Shown here: positions 33,661 through 45,899 of the stretch, one piece after another | How the letters are laid out: every line of letters starts with the position of its first letter | Position numbering within the stretch: the first letter of the stretch is position 1 | NCBI GenBank assembly: GCA_037962975.1 | Contig: CM075669.1 | Span: 106,966,501 to 107,030,500, forward strand | Length of the DNA stretch: 64,000 nucleotides | Origin: Clitoria ternatea | Lineage: Eukaryota; Streptophyta; Magnoliopsida; Fabales; Fabaceae | Reading direction: 5' to 3' | Notes under the pieces: generated by a model | The model's database searches: none | Seen by the model: the letters and a program-made list of their open reading frames with translations, nothing else | What the model was told of the DNA's origin: nothing | Made by a program: the position numbers and the translations under genes

Positions 33661-36188
33661 TATAACAGGCCTGATTTTTCAGAATAGGAACCCAAGCTCT
33701 CGGGACCCTGAGAATACCTTATTAAGTCATTTTAGGAGAGTTGAGGCTTTGACCTGACCCTCAAATCGCTCTAAGTACGAGGGAAAGAGACCTTGAGAGG
33801 ATGTGAGTAGTGAACAATCCAATTCAATAAGATAAGTGAGTAATAATAACTGTGTTTACTGGTGATGTTTAGTTAGAGAAAGAGCTTGTTGATTTAGTAG
33901 TAATTAATATAAGATAGTAATCATGTCTAATTTAATGTGAAACTGTTGATGAAGTAAGTATCTCCTTGTTAATGATATTTGAATTGATAAAATGATGATT
34001 AATAGATGATGTTTAATTTTAGTAGTTGATATGTAATTTTAGCCAACCATTCACTGATTATAGTAATAGTTGTTGAGAATATTTAGTTATTTAAATAGCA
34101 GGTTTAATTTTTAGTGCTAGATAATTATTGAAACTCAAAATTTCATAAGATGATAATTATCCCTTTAATGAATAGGATTAGTAATGAGTATCCTATTTTA
34201 ATTCGGTGTCGATCGGTTAATAAATTTTATTATTAATGGTTCCATTAATTAATATACAATAAAATGATTAAACATTATTCATTTTGATGCCTAATATTGT
34301 TAATGATAAATTTAGAGAGATAAAAGATTAATTACAATAATGTTTAGTTAAAATTTATTTAGTTATTAATAATATTTAAATGATACATATCGTCTGATTC
34401 CTCAGATTTGAACTATGGGACCCAGTCAGAAGTCAGACTCCCATTGTTTGACCCGAGACTAGTGATCCTATAGGGAAACTAGTCCTATTAGGATCCTTTC
34501 ATGAAAATCGAGGATGACTGACTTGACCTAATCGGTCTAATTAGAACCTCCAACGTCTCCTACGTTTGACCGTGTATATACTCTGGGGTATCCAACGGCA
34601 ACATGGCCTATCCCTAGTGACTTGTTTCAATATTTTAGGAACTTTTCCTGAAAGGGCCAAAGCTTGATTTGGACTCTATCAACCCCGTTTTTCCATAAAT
34701 CGGTTCCCTTAGAAATTGCCTTAAAGCTCGACCCAAACACCTTCAGTGTTTTAGACCCAACTTTCGCAAACAATCTTGGAATCCAATGACTTTGGTCTTG
34801 ATTCTTCCTTTTGAAAAGATCTATAACCTCCATTTCTATCCCCAAACTCCGACCACCTCAAAATTTCATCATTTGGACGTTTTATCCTGCGCATGGTTCA
34901 TTCAAAAATTCATAACTCTTTCATACAACCTTTGATTTGCGTAAACCTAGTGTCAAAATCTCCGTAAGAAAATTCTCTACGTTTTCTATGAAGACACTAA
35001 GAGCTAAGTCCCTCTAGATCAATACAATTTAATGAATCCTTCCAGACCCTTGACTGTCTCATCACCATGCTGGCAGCCTCTAATAAAATTCACATATCTC
35101 CCTTGTTCGGTACTTGAATGGCTTCGTTCTTTTTTATATGGATCTATATTAAAGACCTCTAAAGATTTTATGAAGGGAATGAAAGATTTCCAAAACCCTA
35201 GCTGATTCGAAAGCTCTAGGGACATCCTGCCTTAAATCGGGCATATCTCGGGCTACCGACCTTGGATCTTCGCAAATGATGTATCAAATTAAAGGGGAAA
35301 AAAAGCTCTAAAAACTTATGTTGATTATTTTTTGATATTCCTATCCTATAAATTAACCTCTATTTTTAACCTCCTTAGTTTTTGATTCCTAAAAGTCCTG
35401 CACGCCTTAATTTCGTGTGTAACAAGTTAATTTCTCAGCCACCCATTTCTGACCACCTCAACACCTCACACCACCCTCCATACAAGGTGTCAACTCCTTA
35501 TCACTCCCCTCCACTCAGCCTCCCAACTCCCTAATCCTCCAATCATATTTCATGCACCAAGCTAATCATCATCCTATCACCTTAACTCATCATCATTCAT
35601 CAAAACCCCTCTTCACTCCTCACGGTAGCACACTCATATTCTTTACCTCTCTTCATTTTCTACTTCTCTTCTCCCTAATCACACAAAGCCAACGACCTCT
35701 TCCCTCCCTCACAGTCACACACCTCCACCACACTAATCTTCAACTTTAATTTTCCCTCTTCCTTCTCTTCTTGATTCATAATTCCACCTCCACCAAGGGT
35801 AACTTCAGCCTCTTCATTTCTTTCATCCAAGACTCCAAGGTTGCAACAGAATTTTCTTTTTGTGCCACCCTCTTAGCCGTGAAGAACTTAGCAAGATCAA
35901 GGTAGGATTTTTCTATCTTGGCTCTTAAATTTTGTGTCTATGCTTGAGTCAAAAAAATTTGTTTGCATTCTAAAATTTTTGTAGCATTTTCTTCTCTATT
36001 TTAAGAGCTCAAAACCGTGACCTCTTGCCCAATTTTATTGCATGTGTGGTTTCCTTAGGATCGGGGACCATTGGCCATGATCGACGGGCAATTCGGAGCA
36101 TTTGATGAATTTTCGGCGGACTTGTTTTTCTTCTTCCTTAAAATAGTGGTTGTCCAATGAGGTAAGGGGGCTTCGTCTCGTTTGATTG
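33661..36188 (+). mobile_element. LTR piece P (gypsy-type, plus orientation)
   Basis: The start TATAACAGGCCTG looks like a TGTAACAGGCC LTR start with TG decayed to TA. Downstream lie a CCTATAAATTA box (35,346), a pyrimidine-rich leader (35,400-35,760) and a donor-like GAG/GTAAGGGGGC at 36,162, the same order as in the LTRs at 3107 and 14,566. It is cut off at 36,188 by LTR E. No second end or target duplication was found, so the identity is inferred from layout. Confidence 0.45.
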
Positions 36189-36253
36189 TGTAACACCCTC
36201 AGTTAACTAGGATAATCCCTTCCATTAGATTATCCTGGTTAACTGAGAGGTTA
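36189..36253 (-). promoter_or_regulatory. Terminal stem-loop of LTR E
   Basis: Arms 36,198-36,216 and 36,229-36,247 (19 bases each) pair at 18 Watson-Crick positions plus one G-T, around a 12-base loop. They lie within 60 bases of the LTR edge. Homologous blocks are at 7640-7704 and at the edge of the A 5' LTR. Confidence 0.75.
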
Positions 36254-39200
36254 GAGTTTAAGAAAAATGTAGAATTTTTTTTAAGTACAAGAAAACTTGG
36301 TGGAACAGATACATCACATATACAACATAGTCATATACAATAGATGGTTGCAATAGTAACTATACATACTTGAAGAAAAAGGGCATGCAGGCTTCCACAA
36401 AGGAAATAAAATTAACAAATCCTATTCGTCCCCGGTCCAAGAAGAGTCTGGCTGATCCTCGATACGAAGTTTGTGTCCATCCCGAGGTCTAAAAAAATTT
36501 AGCGTAAGGGTGAGTCTCCACTTCCACAACAATCAGAGAGTCGTCATTACTGACGTCCCTCCCACACAATCCACATAAATTCATAAACAATATTCCTCTT
36601 ATTTATTGGGATGCCTAATTAATTTATTCAAAGTTGTTCTTCCTAACTTATCCTCATCCATCACCTTTGAATACACAACTCTCTACTCTCCCCCTTACCA
36701 CTACTCCTTTCATACACAAATATTAATTTAATCATAATAATCACAATCACAATCGCACAGATATAATGATGCAATGTATGAATTCATTTATTTATTCCAA
36801 TCTTTTTCTTAGCCATCATGATGCATGTGGGCCCTTTCTCATCATCACATTATATTAGAATCCGTCCTGCCCAGGATACCCCTGGACACAACATTTTTGT
36901 ACTAGAGCGACGGGGGCCCACCAAGTCCCCACATCACAACACATGGTATAGATGGACTCACAGTCCCAATATCATGGATCCAACACATATCATCATATCA
37001 TAATGAGACTTGGCTTTCCACAGTCCTAGTGATACTGGTCTGAGTCAAAGTGCACCAGGATTGCATGGTTCTGCCCGGCGTTGAGGCGCTACCACCGAGC
37101 CATTTAGGGTTCCCCTCCCATTACACTCCTAAGATCCAACCTCAGGAATCAAACCACTTATATCCTTTAGCGTACTCGTTGTTGTGGCTCTAGTCCATAT
37201 CAAAACATATGCACATGATACATGTCACATATATTTTCTTCTATTAATTCATTAGTCATTGGTAGGGTCCTTTTAGAGACTCCATTTCATTCCTAACATC
37301 AGGTTCATTTCATAAAATCCTCGATTAAACATTTTTCTTTAGTCATTACTTCTTTCGTATTTACTCAATTCACAACACAACTCATCTAATAATTAGGAAT
37401 GAAATGAGTTCTGATTATCCATAAAAGCTCAGATTAATATTGGTACCGCAGCGCCCATCATCACATCGGGTCTGATCTCATTCTTACCATATCATTTTCA
37501 CGAATCAATCACCTCAGGATCCCTACCGAGACATATCCTCATTCATTCTTTTCTTATTTATCTCAACATACTCATTCCATGCATCATGCAAGTTTTATAC
37601 ATTCATCACACAATTTACTTCATCTAAGGTACTCATCATGTATTTCATATCACATAACTCACGCATATTCATCCACGTACACAATCATATAGTAGTCGCC
37701 ATATACATTATTCATCATACAAGCATTACACAACAGTCATTAAGATAAGTGAATCACGCATTCTAATATAGGTATACTCATGGATGTGTCCTTATAAGTA
37801 TTTAAGTTTGGTTTTTTACTTGCATGTATCAGACTATTTATCTCGATTATCATCCCTAACCAATTAATCTTATTACTAATTGAGTCATTCCCCTGGTATA
37901 TCTTTTTATATCCATAAATTATCTCTGAGTACTAAATGATTGTATAACTACTAAGTATATCGTCTAGGCTAATTTGGTTTATTTGAAATTATATTTTATC
38001 CATTTAACCTTTAGTTATTATAGCTATACTTATTCCCCTAAAAGTGCCTATTAAGTTTATGCAGTATGTCCAAAATACCCTTCATTATCATTTACTTACT
38101 ACCACCGGTCAATTATTCTTTAAATTACTCATGTACTATTTAAGTTGGTGTTTATCCTTACAAGATTCTACTGATAAATTTTAATATAATTGATCATTCT
38201 TTTTTAAGTTCTTACCTGTAGTAATCTTCCCTTTTTACTTATTGATCATTATTATATTCATATTAACTACCATTACATGTGACACTATCTTCTATTTCTC
38301 TTTAACTCTAGTGTTTGAATTATTTATATTCTTTAATTTGTAACCATTCTAGTTAGTCTATTACGAAACCCCTCATACAACTTTTCCAAAATATTATTCT
38401 TTTAACACTAAGACTTTCTAAAATTCATTAATTTTTCTTTTTTATTTTTTTATATATTGTAATATGAAATGTTACATTTTCCCTAACTCTAATTAATAAT
38501 TGATTGGAATGTCCTTCTAAAAATACTTTAAATTCTCATTTTAATTTTTATTACTATATTCCTAATTTATTCATTTACTTATAAGAAAATCCTTTTCTTT
38601 TATGTACTCTTAGTAATATCCTCTTAGTTACTATTAGCCTAAAACACTAGTGAATAATATTTCCTTTCTTCTTTTACTCACTATTAATTCTACACTAAAT
38701 GTACTGCTTAATCCTTCCTTAATTATATCCATTTTCACTAAATTCCTTTTTCATGGCCCATTCATGTTATTGAGGGTCTTTATTATTTTAGCTTCTAAAT
38801 GCTGAGTTTTAATCAAACTAATTGCTACTCAAATTATAAGTTATACTATTTCTTTTCTTTACTTGCTCTAACACTAAATTCCAAGGCCCCCTTATTTCCT
38901 TAGTGAACCAAATTAATTGAACCTCTTATGGTTATTTCTAACTTACTCTGATTTTTTAACATCCTTTTTCTTATATCAATTAAGGTAAGATTCTTTATGT
39001 CTCTAAATTTCTATTGGATCCTTTTAGTTACCCAATCAACTTTTTACTAAAAATTACTAAGTTGTTGATTTGCTCAAAAAGATTTCTCTTCCCTAGCCCA
39101 TTAAAATGTTATTTTTAGTTACTTCTCCAAAACTTCTTTTTGTTTTCTAAAAGGACTTACAACTGGAATAAGTCATTAAATTAATTAAATTTCCTCATTA

Positions 39201-39489
39201 ATATTATGGTTTAGTCATAAGAAAATCCCTTTGCTGATTTCTTTAAATTTTTGGTATTGTTAGTAAATTATAATATAAAACTTAGTGAGATAATCAAGGT
39301 TATTTTATTAAATACACTTAGTTGATTTATTCTGCGATCATGCTAGTCGATTAATTTCTTCTAACCCTAGTGGAGCTTACCGAACAAATTACACAAATTA
39401 CACCAAGTCACCAAAATAGATATATTTATATATATACATATACAATTGTTAGACCCGAATATAATGTTGTAGAAAATTTGTTAACTCCA
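36189..39489 (-). mobile_element. LTR piece E (gypsy-type, minus orientation)
   Basis: It starts on the plus strand as TGTAACACCCTCAGTTAACTAG, close to the start of A's 5' LTR (TGTGACACCC...TTAACTAG). The text at 36,430-37,130 resembles parts of other LTRs here, including CTAGAGCGACGGGGG. The rest to 39,489 is AT-rich without genes. The left flank has no primer-binding site, so it is a 3' or solo LTR. Its other end is missing, replaced by the Athila element at 39,490. Confidence 0.5.
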
Positions 39490-40489
39490 TGTTACTATTG
39501 GGTCTTTTAATTGGCAAGCGCACCAATCGTTTGTAGTTTTCAAAATTTAGATATCGTTCCACTGGGATTGAAAGTCCAATAGTTACAGTAATTTTCTAGT
39601 TACTATGGTAAATTTATCAAAACCTATTCATAAAAGAATAATTTATATACAATTTATACAATATTCACAAGATTGCATAGCTGAGTTATTCATGTGATAA
39701 AAAGAAAATAACAATCTATCTAAAATGTTGAGTTGCAATTTAGAATAACTAAGATACTTGAGGATAAAACACAGATAAACAAATTATGTTGGAATTTGGA
39801 TCCCTAATCTAGAATAACAATGGAGGAACTCAAGACATGCATATTTAATCATCAAGTTCATGTCATTGCAGCTTAAAATCATTATAACCGATCCCTCGTG
39901 ATATAAATTCTAAGTATTCATTGTAAAGTCTGATCCCTCATGAGCTTTCTCAGTAAAAATTTGCATTAAGTCCTGGCCTTATGGCAACAATAATCACTAA
40001 TTCTATCCCTAGTAATTGGCATATTAAGGGTATTTCAACTTTTACTTTTGTTAAAACAAGTTTTAATATGGCATGAATAATCATTCTCCCGTTTGACATT
40101 CACACTAATAAAACAAGTTTCAATAGCATGAAAATCATTCTCCCGTTTGACGTTCATACTAATAAAAGATTAAAATACTAACATGCACTTGAATCATAAA
40201 CATGCAAAGATTAAATTCACAACATCATACTCAGTAGACTAGTTCACCAATTCCAACATAGACAGATTAGTTACACATGGTGAAAGTAAAAACAACACTT
40301 ACAGAGATTGACATTACGAAGGCGATGGAAACATCACAGTACAATGATCATAATACTACACAACACTCTCAAGTATCTAGAAAACTATTCTAGAACTACA
40401 AACTCACAAAAGAACCACTCAAACACGAGTGTATAAGAGAAGAATAGAACTCAGAATGTGAGATGGGATGCTTAGAAGTGTGGAAAATG

Positions 40490-40505
40490 GCCCTATTTAT
40501 AGGGC
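40490..40505 (-). promoter_or_regulatory. TATA box inside a perfect palindrome (Athila LTR)
   Basis: GCCCTATTTATAGGGC is a perfect 16 bp inverted repeat. Read on the minus strand it contains TATAAATA, the likely LTR TATA box. Confidence 0.6.
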
Positions 40506-40514
40506 TAAGGAAGG

Positions 40515-40790
40515 GACCTGACGCTACGCGTCAGGTCCCTGACTTAGCCTCCATTAATCAGCTTAAAGTGGCCATTATTGTATAATTATTTTAATTAATA
40601 ATGCCAGACAGATGTGCCTTGTCCCCCAATTTGGCTTGGACACTTGTGGGTAGTGGAGGGGTCATTGGCTGAGTGCTTGACACCAGTCAGTGTTGTCCAC
40701 GTAGCTCCTGACGCTATGCGTGGGTAGCGTCAGCATCAGAAGTTCCCATGCTACGCGTGGTGTTGATGCTACGCGTCAGCTCTCCAGTTC
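40515..40790. repeat. CTACGCGT word cluster in the Athila LTR
   Basis: Words GACGCTACGCGTCAGG, GACGCTATGCGTGGG, CATGCTACGCGTGG and GATGCTACGCGTCAGC. ACGCGT is a palindrome. The same words return in the internal region at 43,915-44,000, 44,355-44,390 and 45,690-45,726. Confidence 0.8.
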
Positions 40791-40977
40791 TTCAATTTTT
40801 CTCTTTAAATTCTTCACATTTTTACTGCAAAACTAGAGAAAATTAATCAAGGGCAGATTATTTCCAACAACATCCATTTATTTAATTTAAAACCTAAATT
40901 TCTAACAAATTTACCAAATTCTTATTCTTTTTACAAAATTTTTATTAAGGATTTTATTGTAAATTTGAGGACTAACA

Positions 40978-40993
40978 AATACCCCCAACTTGA
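40978..40993 (-). promoter_or_regulatory. Polypurine tract of the Athila-type element
   Basis: The minus strand reads TCAAGTTGGGGGTATT just before the LTR start TGTTAGTCC. AAGTTGGGGGTAT is characteristic of this group. Confidence 0.75.
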
Positions 40994-41473
40994 GACATTG
41001 CTCGTCCTCAAGCAAGAGAGAAAATTAAAATAAAAATTTGAAATCAAATTTTTGAGTTAGTCTGAGAATTTATCACAAAAAATAATTTCACAATTTACCA
41101 TTTTGAAATAATCAAAAATAGATATCTTATGTAATAGAGTTTTTAATGATAATAAATATTTATAATATTTTATTAACAAATCAAGCATAATTTTAGTTTT
41201 ACCTTACAAGTGTTTATCTCTGTACAAAGGGTAACATGTTTCACTCAGTCAATCATAAAATCAAACAAATTTAATTTTGATTTTCATCTAATCAATGGTT
41301 AATCATACAAAGTTAATTCAAGAATCACAAGGTCTTTTCAAGGGTTATAATGAGGCTTGGCTACAAGAAATTTTTGTTTTTCTCAGAATTCAAAAACCTG
41401 AAATCATAAAAGAGCATTTTATAATTTTTAGGCTTTTTCTTGGCCCAAATCTCATTTCCCTTATTGATGATAA

Positions 41474-41492
41474 TAAATACCCCCAACTTGAT
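41474..41492 (-). promoter_or_regulatory. Second, internal polypurine-like tract
   Basis: The minus strand reads ATCAAGTTGGGGGTATTTA, nearly identical to the tract at the LTR edge, but 500 bases inside the element and with no LTR start after it. Confidence 0.55.
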
Positions 41493-42297
41493 TCTTTTCT
41501 CTATTTTTAATTTGCATATATTTCTTTTCATTTTTTTCTTTTGTATGCACAATTTTGATTTTTCTTGAAAAGAATCAAGTTGTTAATTTTCACTCCCTAC
41601 TCAAAATATTCTTTCCATTTTGATCAATTGCTCTTTTAATCAATCAAGTAAAGGGAATGGTTAAAATTTGATAAGGGTCAAGGGTACCAAAGAAATTATT
41701 TTTTTCAGGCTCAAAATTGGCTTTCAAAGGATAAAATGATTTTACCATGGTAAGCTTTTTGACCCAAGGTTTCTTTTACCAACAAAATGTGCCTTGATCA
41801 TTTTCTTGAATTCTCTATACAACAACACAAATCACAGATTAAAGCAAAATCAATTTGAATGAAGTTATGTTGAAACCTTAAGTGTTTAAAAGATCTCTTA
41901 GCTCACCAGGTTATTAAAATTAGCTTGATAGTTAATAAAATTATTGTAATTAAATTTATCAAAATTCCTTAATTACAAAAAGAATCGATAATTGATTTAA
42001 AAATGGTTTTATTGTGTAAAAACTTAAAGTGCATAAATTTCCTTATTTTCAAAAATTTGATTTATTTATTAAAAAGATAAAATTTATTTTTGAAATATTT
42101 TTTTTAAGAAAATACGTAAGACACACCACGTTGAAAAATTATGCAATAAAACACACCACATAATAAAAGACAAACTATAATATAACCCATAAAGTAAAAA
42201 TACCAATGTAAATATCAAATTAAAAGTAAACTAAAGTGTATGTAAAAGATGCAGAAAATAACACCATCAATCCTCCATGTGATCCTCATCATCTACA

Positions 42298-43537
42298 TCA
42301 TTCTCTGACTCTATGTGCTCCGGATGGTCCACCAGTCTCATGGTAAGTGGATAAATCACCAGGCCACGCTACATGAGCTGCGAACTCAGCTGGTGTGACG
42401 TAAGGTGCTCCCTCTCCCTGAAGTCTGTACTGATAAAATACATCATGAAGATGCATATAAGTTCTGTGTGTGGTAGACATCATCAACATCATATGCTGAT
42501 GCTCAAGAGTCATCCTAGCAAATCCATCAGTGATAGCATCAGTAGATGGTGGCTGAACTGGTGGTCTCCTCCTCCTTTGTCTGGGCTGAGCCTCCTGCTC
42601 CAATGGTGGAAGCTCACACTGCTGGACGAAATAGTCTCTATTTATTAGAACTTTGGGGACTCTCCCCGAAGAACTAGTAAACTCTGGTGATGGTATAACA
42701 ACCCCCTGCCTCCTCAGTAAGGCAGATATAATGAGAGGGAATAGAATAGGATGGTTCACCTTATACCCAAGGGAAAAAAGGTGAATCTGCTCAGATATCA
42801 GCTCAGCAATGTCAAGGGTATGGCCTTGAAGAATAGAGAAAGAAGGCAGCAGCGATTAACTGGGATAGAAGAGAGGTGAGTGACAGGAGTAATGTTATGA
42901 AGCATGAGGTGAGACCACGCCTGAGCTATAGGAGTCAGCTGGGTCTTGAGGAGGTTTGATGGAGTCCTTCCAACCTTACTCAGGTTGAAGAAGATTCCAT
43001 CCTTGCTCAAGAAATGAGCAACCTGATCTAGGAAGTATCCTAAATCACCATCCTCAGTCGCAACCTTGTTTCTGTTCTCCTTCCAGAAACAAATATCGCT
43101 CTCAGGAGTAGGCTCCCAAGGGTTACCCAGTAGGGTACTAATCGTGTCCCGGTCGCATGTGATGTGTCGACCCCTAAACCAGCTCATCTTCTGCTGGCCG
43201 ATAAGAGTCCTGTAAGCATTTGCGTAAAACTCCGTCACTAGGATGGGATCCCCCTCAGTAGGTAGGGAAAACAGGGGTCCTCGTCTCCTCCGTTGGACCT
43301 TATCCTGCAGCTCAGGATAGTCCCCAGCATTCAGATCTAAGACTCTCTCCCAGATGAGTCTTTGACCCTTTATCTGATGAACTAGGCCCATTTTGCATCA
43401 GTGCAAAATCTGGTAGGATCTCTTGGTCCTAGCACCTCCTCTCCCTGAAGATCTCGATCTTCAGAAGTGGTGTCCGTGTCTGTGGTCCTTCTCTGTCTCT
43501 TAGGACCAGTAGAAGGAATGGATTTCTTAGGTGCCAT
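42298..43537 (-). pseudogene. Env-position ORF with plant-transposon-protein domain (broken)
   Basis: A start at 43,537 gives MAPKKSIPSTGPKRQRR, a basic N-terminus. A frame change near 43,385 leads into the longest piece (42,798-43,391), with VTEFYANAYRTLIG and FRGRHITCDRDTISTLLG. This is the layout of the plant transposon protein domain (PF20167-type) found in Athila-like elements. Another frame change near 42,790 leads to the C-terminal piece (42,298-42,759), with a basic, Arg- and Pro-rich part. The ORF lies after integrase and before the LTR, where Athila elements carry their optional extra ORF. I see no clear signal peptide or membrane segment, so an envelope role is not supported. Domain assignment is from memory of the family pattern. 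Confidence 0.6.
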
Positions 43538-43914
43538 CTACAAAAAGAAAAATTTAAAAATCAAAGACATTACACTATTTGAAAAACAAATCAAACATTA
43601 AAATATTTTCAAAAACTATTTATACAAAAGAAATTTTGACAAAAATTCACACAAAATGCAACATGCATATTTTTATTTTTTAACAAAACATGCAAAATTA
43701 TACAACATACATATTTACAAATTTGTTCAAATTTATCTATCTTTATTTTTATGCAAGAAAGTATAACAAACATACAAACTAAGAAATTTTATTAATTTAA
43801 AAGAAAACAAACAACAAACAGAGACATACTAAATAGATTTATTAAAAACAGAAATCAAGTTATACAAATAACAAAAGATAACACATAAAACTTAAAAAAA
43901 TCAGGAACAGAGGC

Positions 43915-44000
43915 TGACGCTACGCGTGGGTGGGACGCTACGCGTCAGCTCTGTTCTTCCCACGCTACGCGTTAGTGGAATGCTACGCGTGGGTTTGTAG
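43915..44000. repeat. CTACGCGT words in the Athila internal region
   Basis: Four copies in about 85 bases: GACGCTACGCGTGGG, GACGCTACGCGTCAGC, CACGCTACGCGTTAG and ATGCTACGCGTGGG. They lie upstream (element sense) of the env-position ORF. Further copies at 44,355-44,390 and 45,690-45,726 flank the nested solo LTR. Confidence 0.8.
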
Positions 44001-44398
44001 AACAGAAACTGCAAAACAGGGGTTGCGTAGCAGCAACCCCTTCAAAACCAAATTCAATCGATTCAAATCCTATTTCTAACAGCAATCAAGCCCAATGGTT
44101 GTCTAATCCTATCCTTAACCTCATGCAATTCTAAGAATCGAAATTTAAAAACAAAGTAAAGAGAAAAGGATTTGAGATACTTACTTGGATTCCTTAGAGA
44201 AAATAGGAATGATGAAGGTTGGAGGATTGAAAGAGAAGAGGGTTTTGGAAAAGATAGGGTTTCTGAGAGTGAGATTGCAAAGGGAGGCAAAATAGGTTTA
44301 AAAGTTATGGACTTGGGCCTCCCTCTGGTTCAGTTTAAAAAACTAAACGAGGGCCCTGACGCTACGCGTGGTAGGGACGCTACGCATCAGGTTGAAAA

Positions 44399-45679
44399 TA
44401 TTAGGAATCCCTAAGCATGAGCAGCGGAAAAATAAAGGGATTCCATAGGATTTGCAAAGTTCCGTGTTTCAAAGCACAAAAACAATTTCGAAATTATTTT
44501 AGGTTACCTCTTGAAGAACTCCGAAGCAGTCGTAGCCTCGTCCTTTAGGAGTCCACACGAGCACTCCCACCAGAATCGTAACACTTGCCAACTGCTAGGT
44601 TGACGGCGTGTAGCTCTTGCAACTTTTTGCGAATTTGTGTCTCACTTGAGTGAACGGCCTATGAGCATCTTATGCTCTATTTATAGGCTTAGGTTTGACC
44701 TAATTTGTTCTCTCTAAAAGTGGGCTCCTTACTCATTCCAAATGAGTTAGGCCCAATAGCTTTATTTTAGTCCAACTAAAATAAGACAACATTTTCTGAT
44801 GGGCTTACTCTATGTGTGTGACCCTATAGGTAAAATACCCAGTCATATTAATAATAAACTATTTTATTATTAATATAAAATAAGAGCGGCATCTAGCAAT
44901 GCATCATTATGTCCGAATATTATCAACATAACCTATAAGTGATAATTATTTAATACGTTTATTCCTTTTGTCACGATATCCTAATTGGGCCCAAGGCATG
45001 GTCGCGTCATCCTTGTACGGCCCAATTTATTTTACTTGATACCGGAGTAGACTGGATCCGAATAAATATCTAATATTTATTCTTTCTAGCATGGCCATGC
45101 GTTTTCTTAGTCTTACTCCATCAAGTGGCCTATGGATATCACTCCTGTCACATAGGAGAGACAAATCCCATCTACATCACTCACATCCCTCTGCATAATT
45201 TGTTCATTGCCTAATCACAACCTTTATAGTCCTCTTGTTACAGAAGACGTTTAATTGTATTAAAACAATAAACTCCTCATGTAGGAATCGTAGTGACTTC
45301 AGGTCGAAGGACTACATATACCATTATCACATTGAGAATCGTTTATGACAATCATGTAATGATCCATGCAACGTTCTCATGGTGGGTCTGTCCAGTACAT
45401 CATTACTCTTAATGTGTACCCATGTGAAGACTCGATATCATCTATATCTATGATCTGTGAGATCAGGTCATCAGTACACTCACACACTAGTCTCAGTGTA
45501 TTTACATGTCCCCATGTAAATACTTAACTAGGGACATTTTAGGAATAATTTTTATATGACCTATTACTCCAAGGATAAATATATTTAAAACAATTTTAAA
45601 CTGAAATATTTATTCAATTGATAAGTAGAAAAATGATACAAATGAAAAAGCATAAAGGCTCATAGTGCATACACCAACA
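44399..45679 (-). mobile_element. Solo LTR (copia-like) nested in the Athila element
   Basis: On the minus strand it starts TGTTGGTGTATGC and ends CCTAATA, the terminal CA decayed to TA. A perfect 5 bp duplication GAAAA flanks it (44,394-44,398; 45,680-45,684). CTATTTATAG at 44,677-44,686 is a likely TATA box in minus sense. No coding region. Assignment to copia rests on the general look of the ends. Confidence 0.8.
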
Positions 45680-45899
45680 GAAAATTCAGAGTCCACGCTA
45701 CGCGTCAGGGTGGCGCTACGCGTGGGCTTCTGTTTTATTTTTTTTCAAAATTTTAATTTTCAAAAACTTTTTCTTTTAATTTTTAAACCCCTTTTCTTTT
45801 CAAAATTAAATTTTTAACTTAAAATTTGAAAAACTATTATTTATATATATATTAAAAAAAAGGAAATAATGGGTTGTCTCCCATTGAGCGCTTGATTTA

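Larger units (their letters stand above)
39490..40977 (-). mobile_element. 3' LTR of the Athila-type element
   Basis: On the plus strand it runs from TGTTACTATTGGG to GGACTAACA, so the ends are TGTTA/TAACA. The polypurine tract abuts it at 40,978. Near the element-sense 3' end is the CCCAGTGGAACGATAT motif common in Athila-like LTRs (about 39,550-39,570). It includes a palindromic TATA box and CTACGCGT words. Confidence 0.8.

Noticed and set aside
35552..35749. Possible secreted peptide with a hydrophobic stretch
   Set aside because: It lies in the pyrimidine-rich leader of LTR piece P; such sequence encodes Leu/Phe/Ser-rich text by composition alone.
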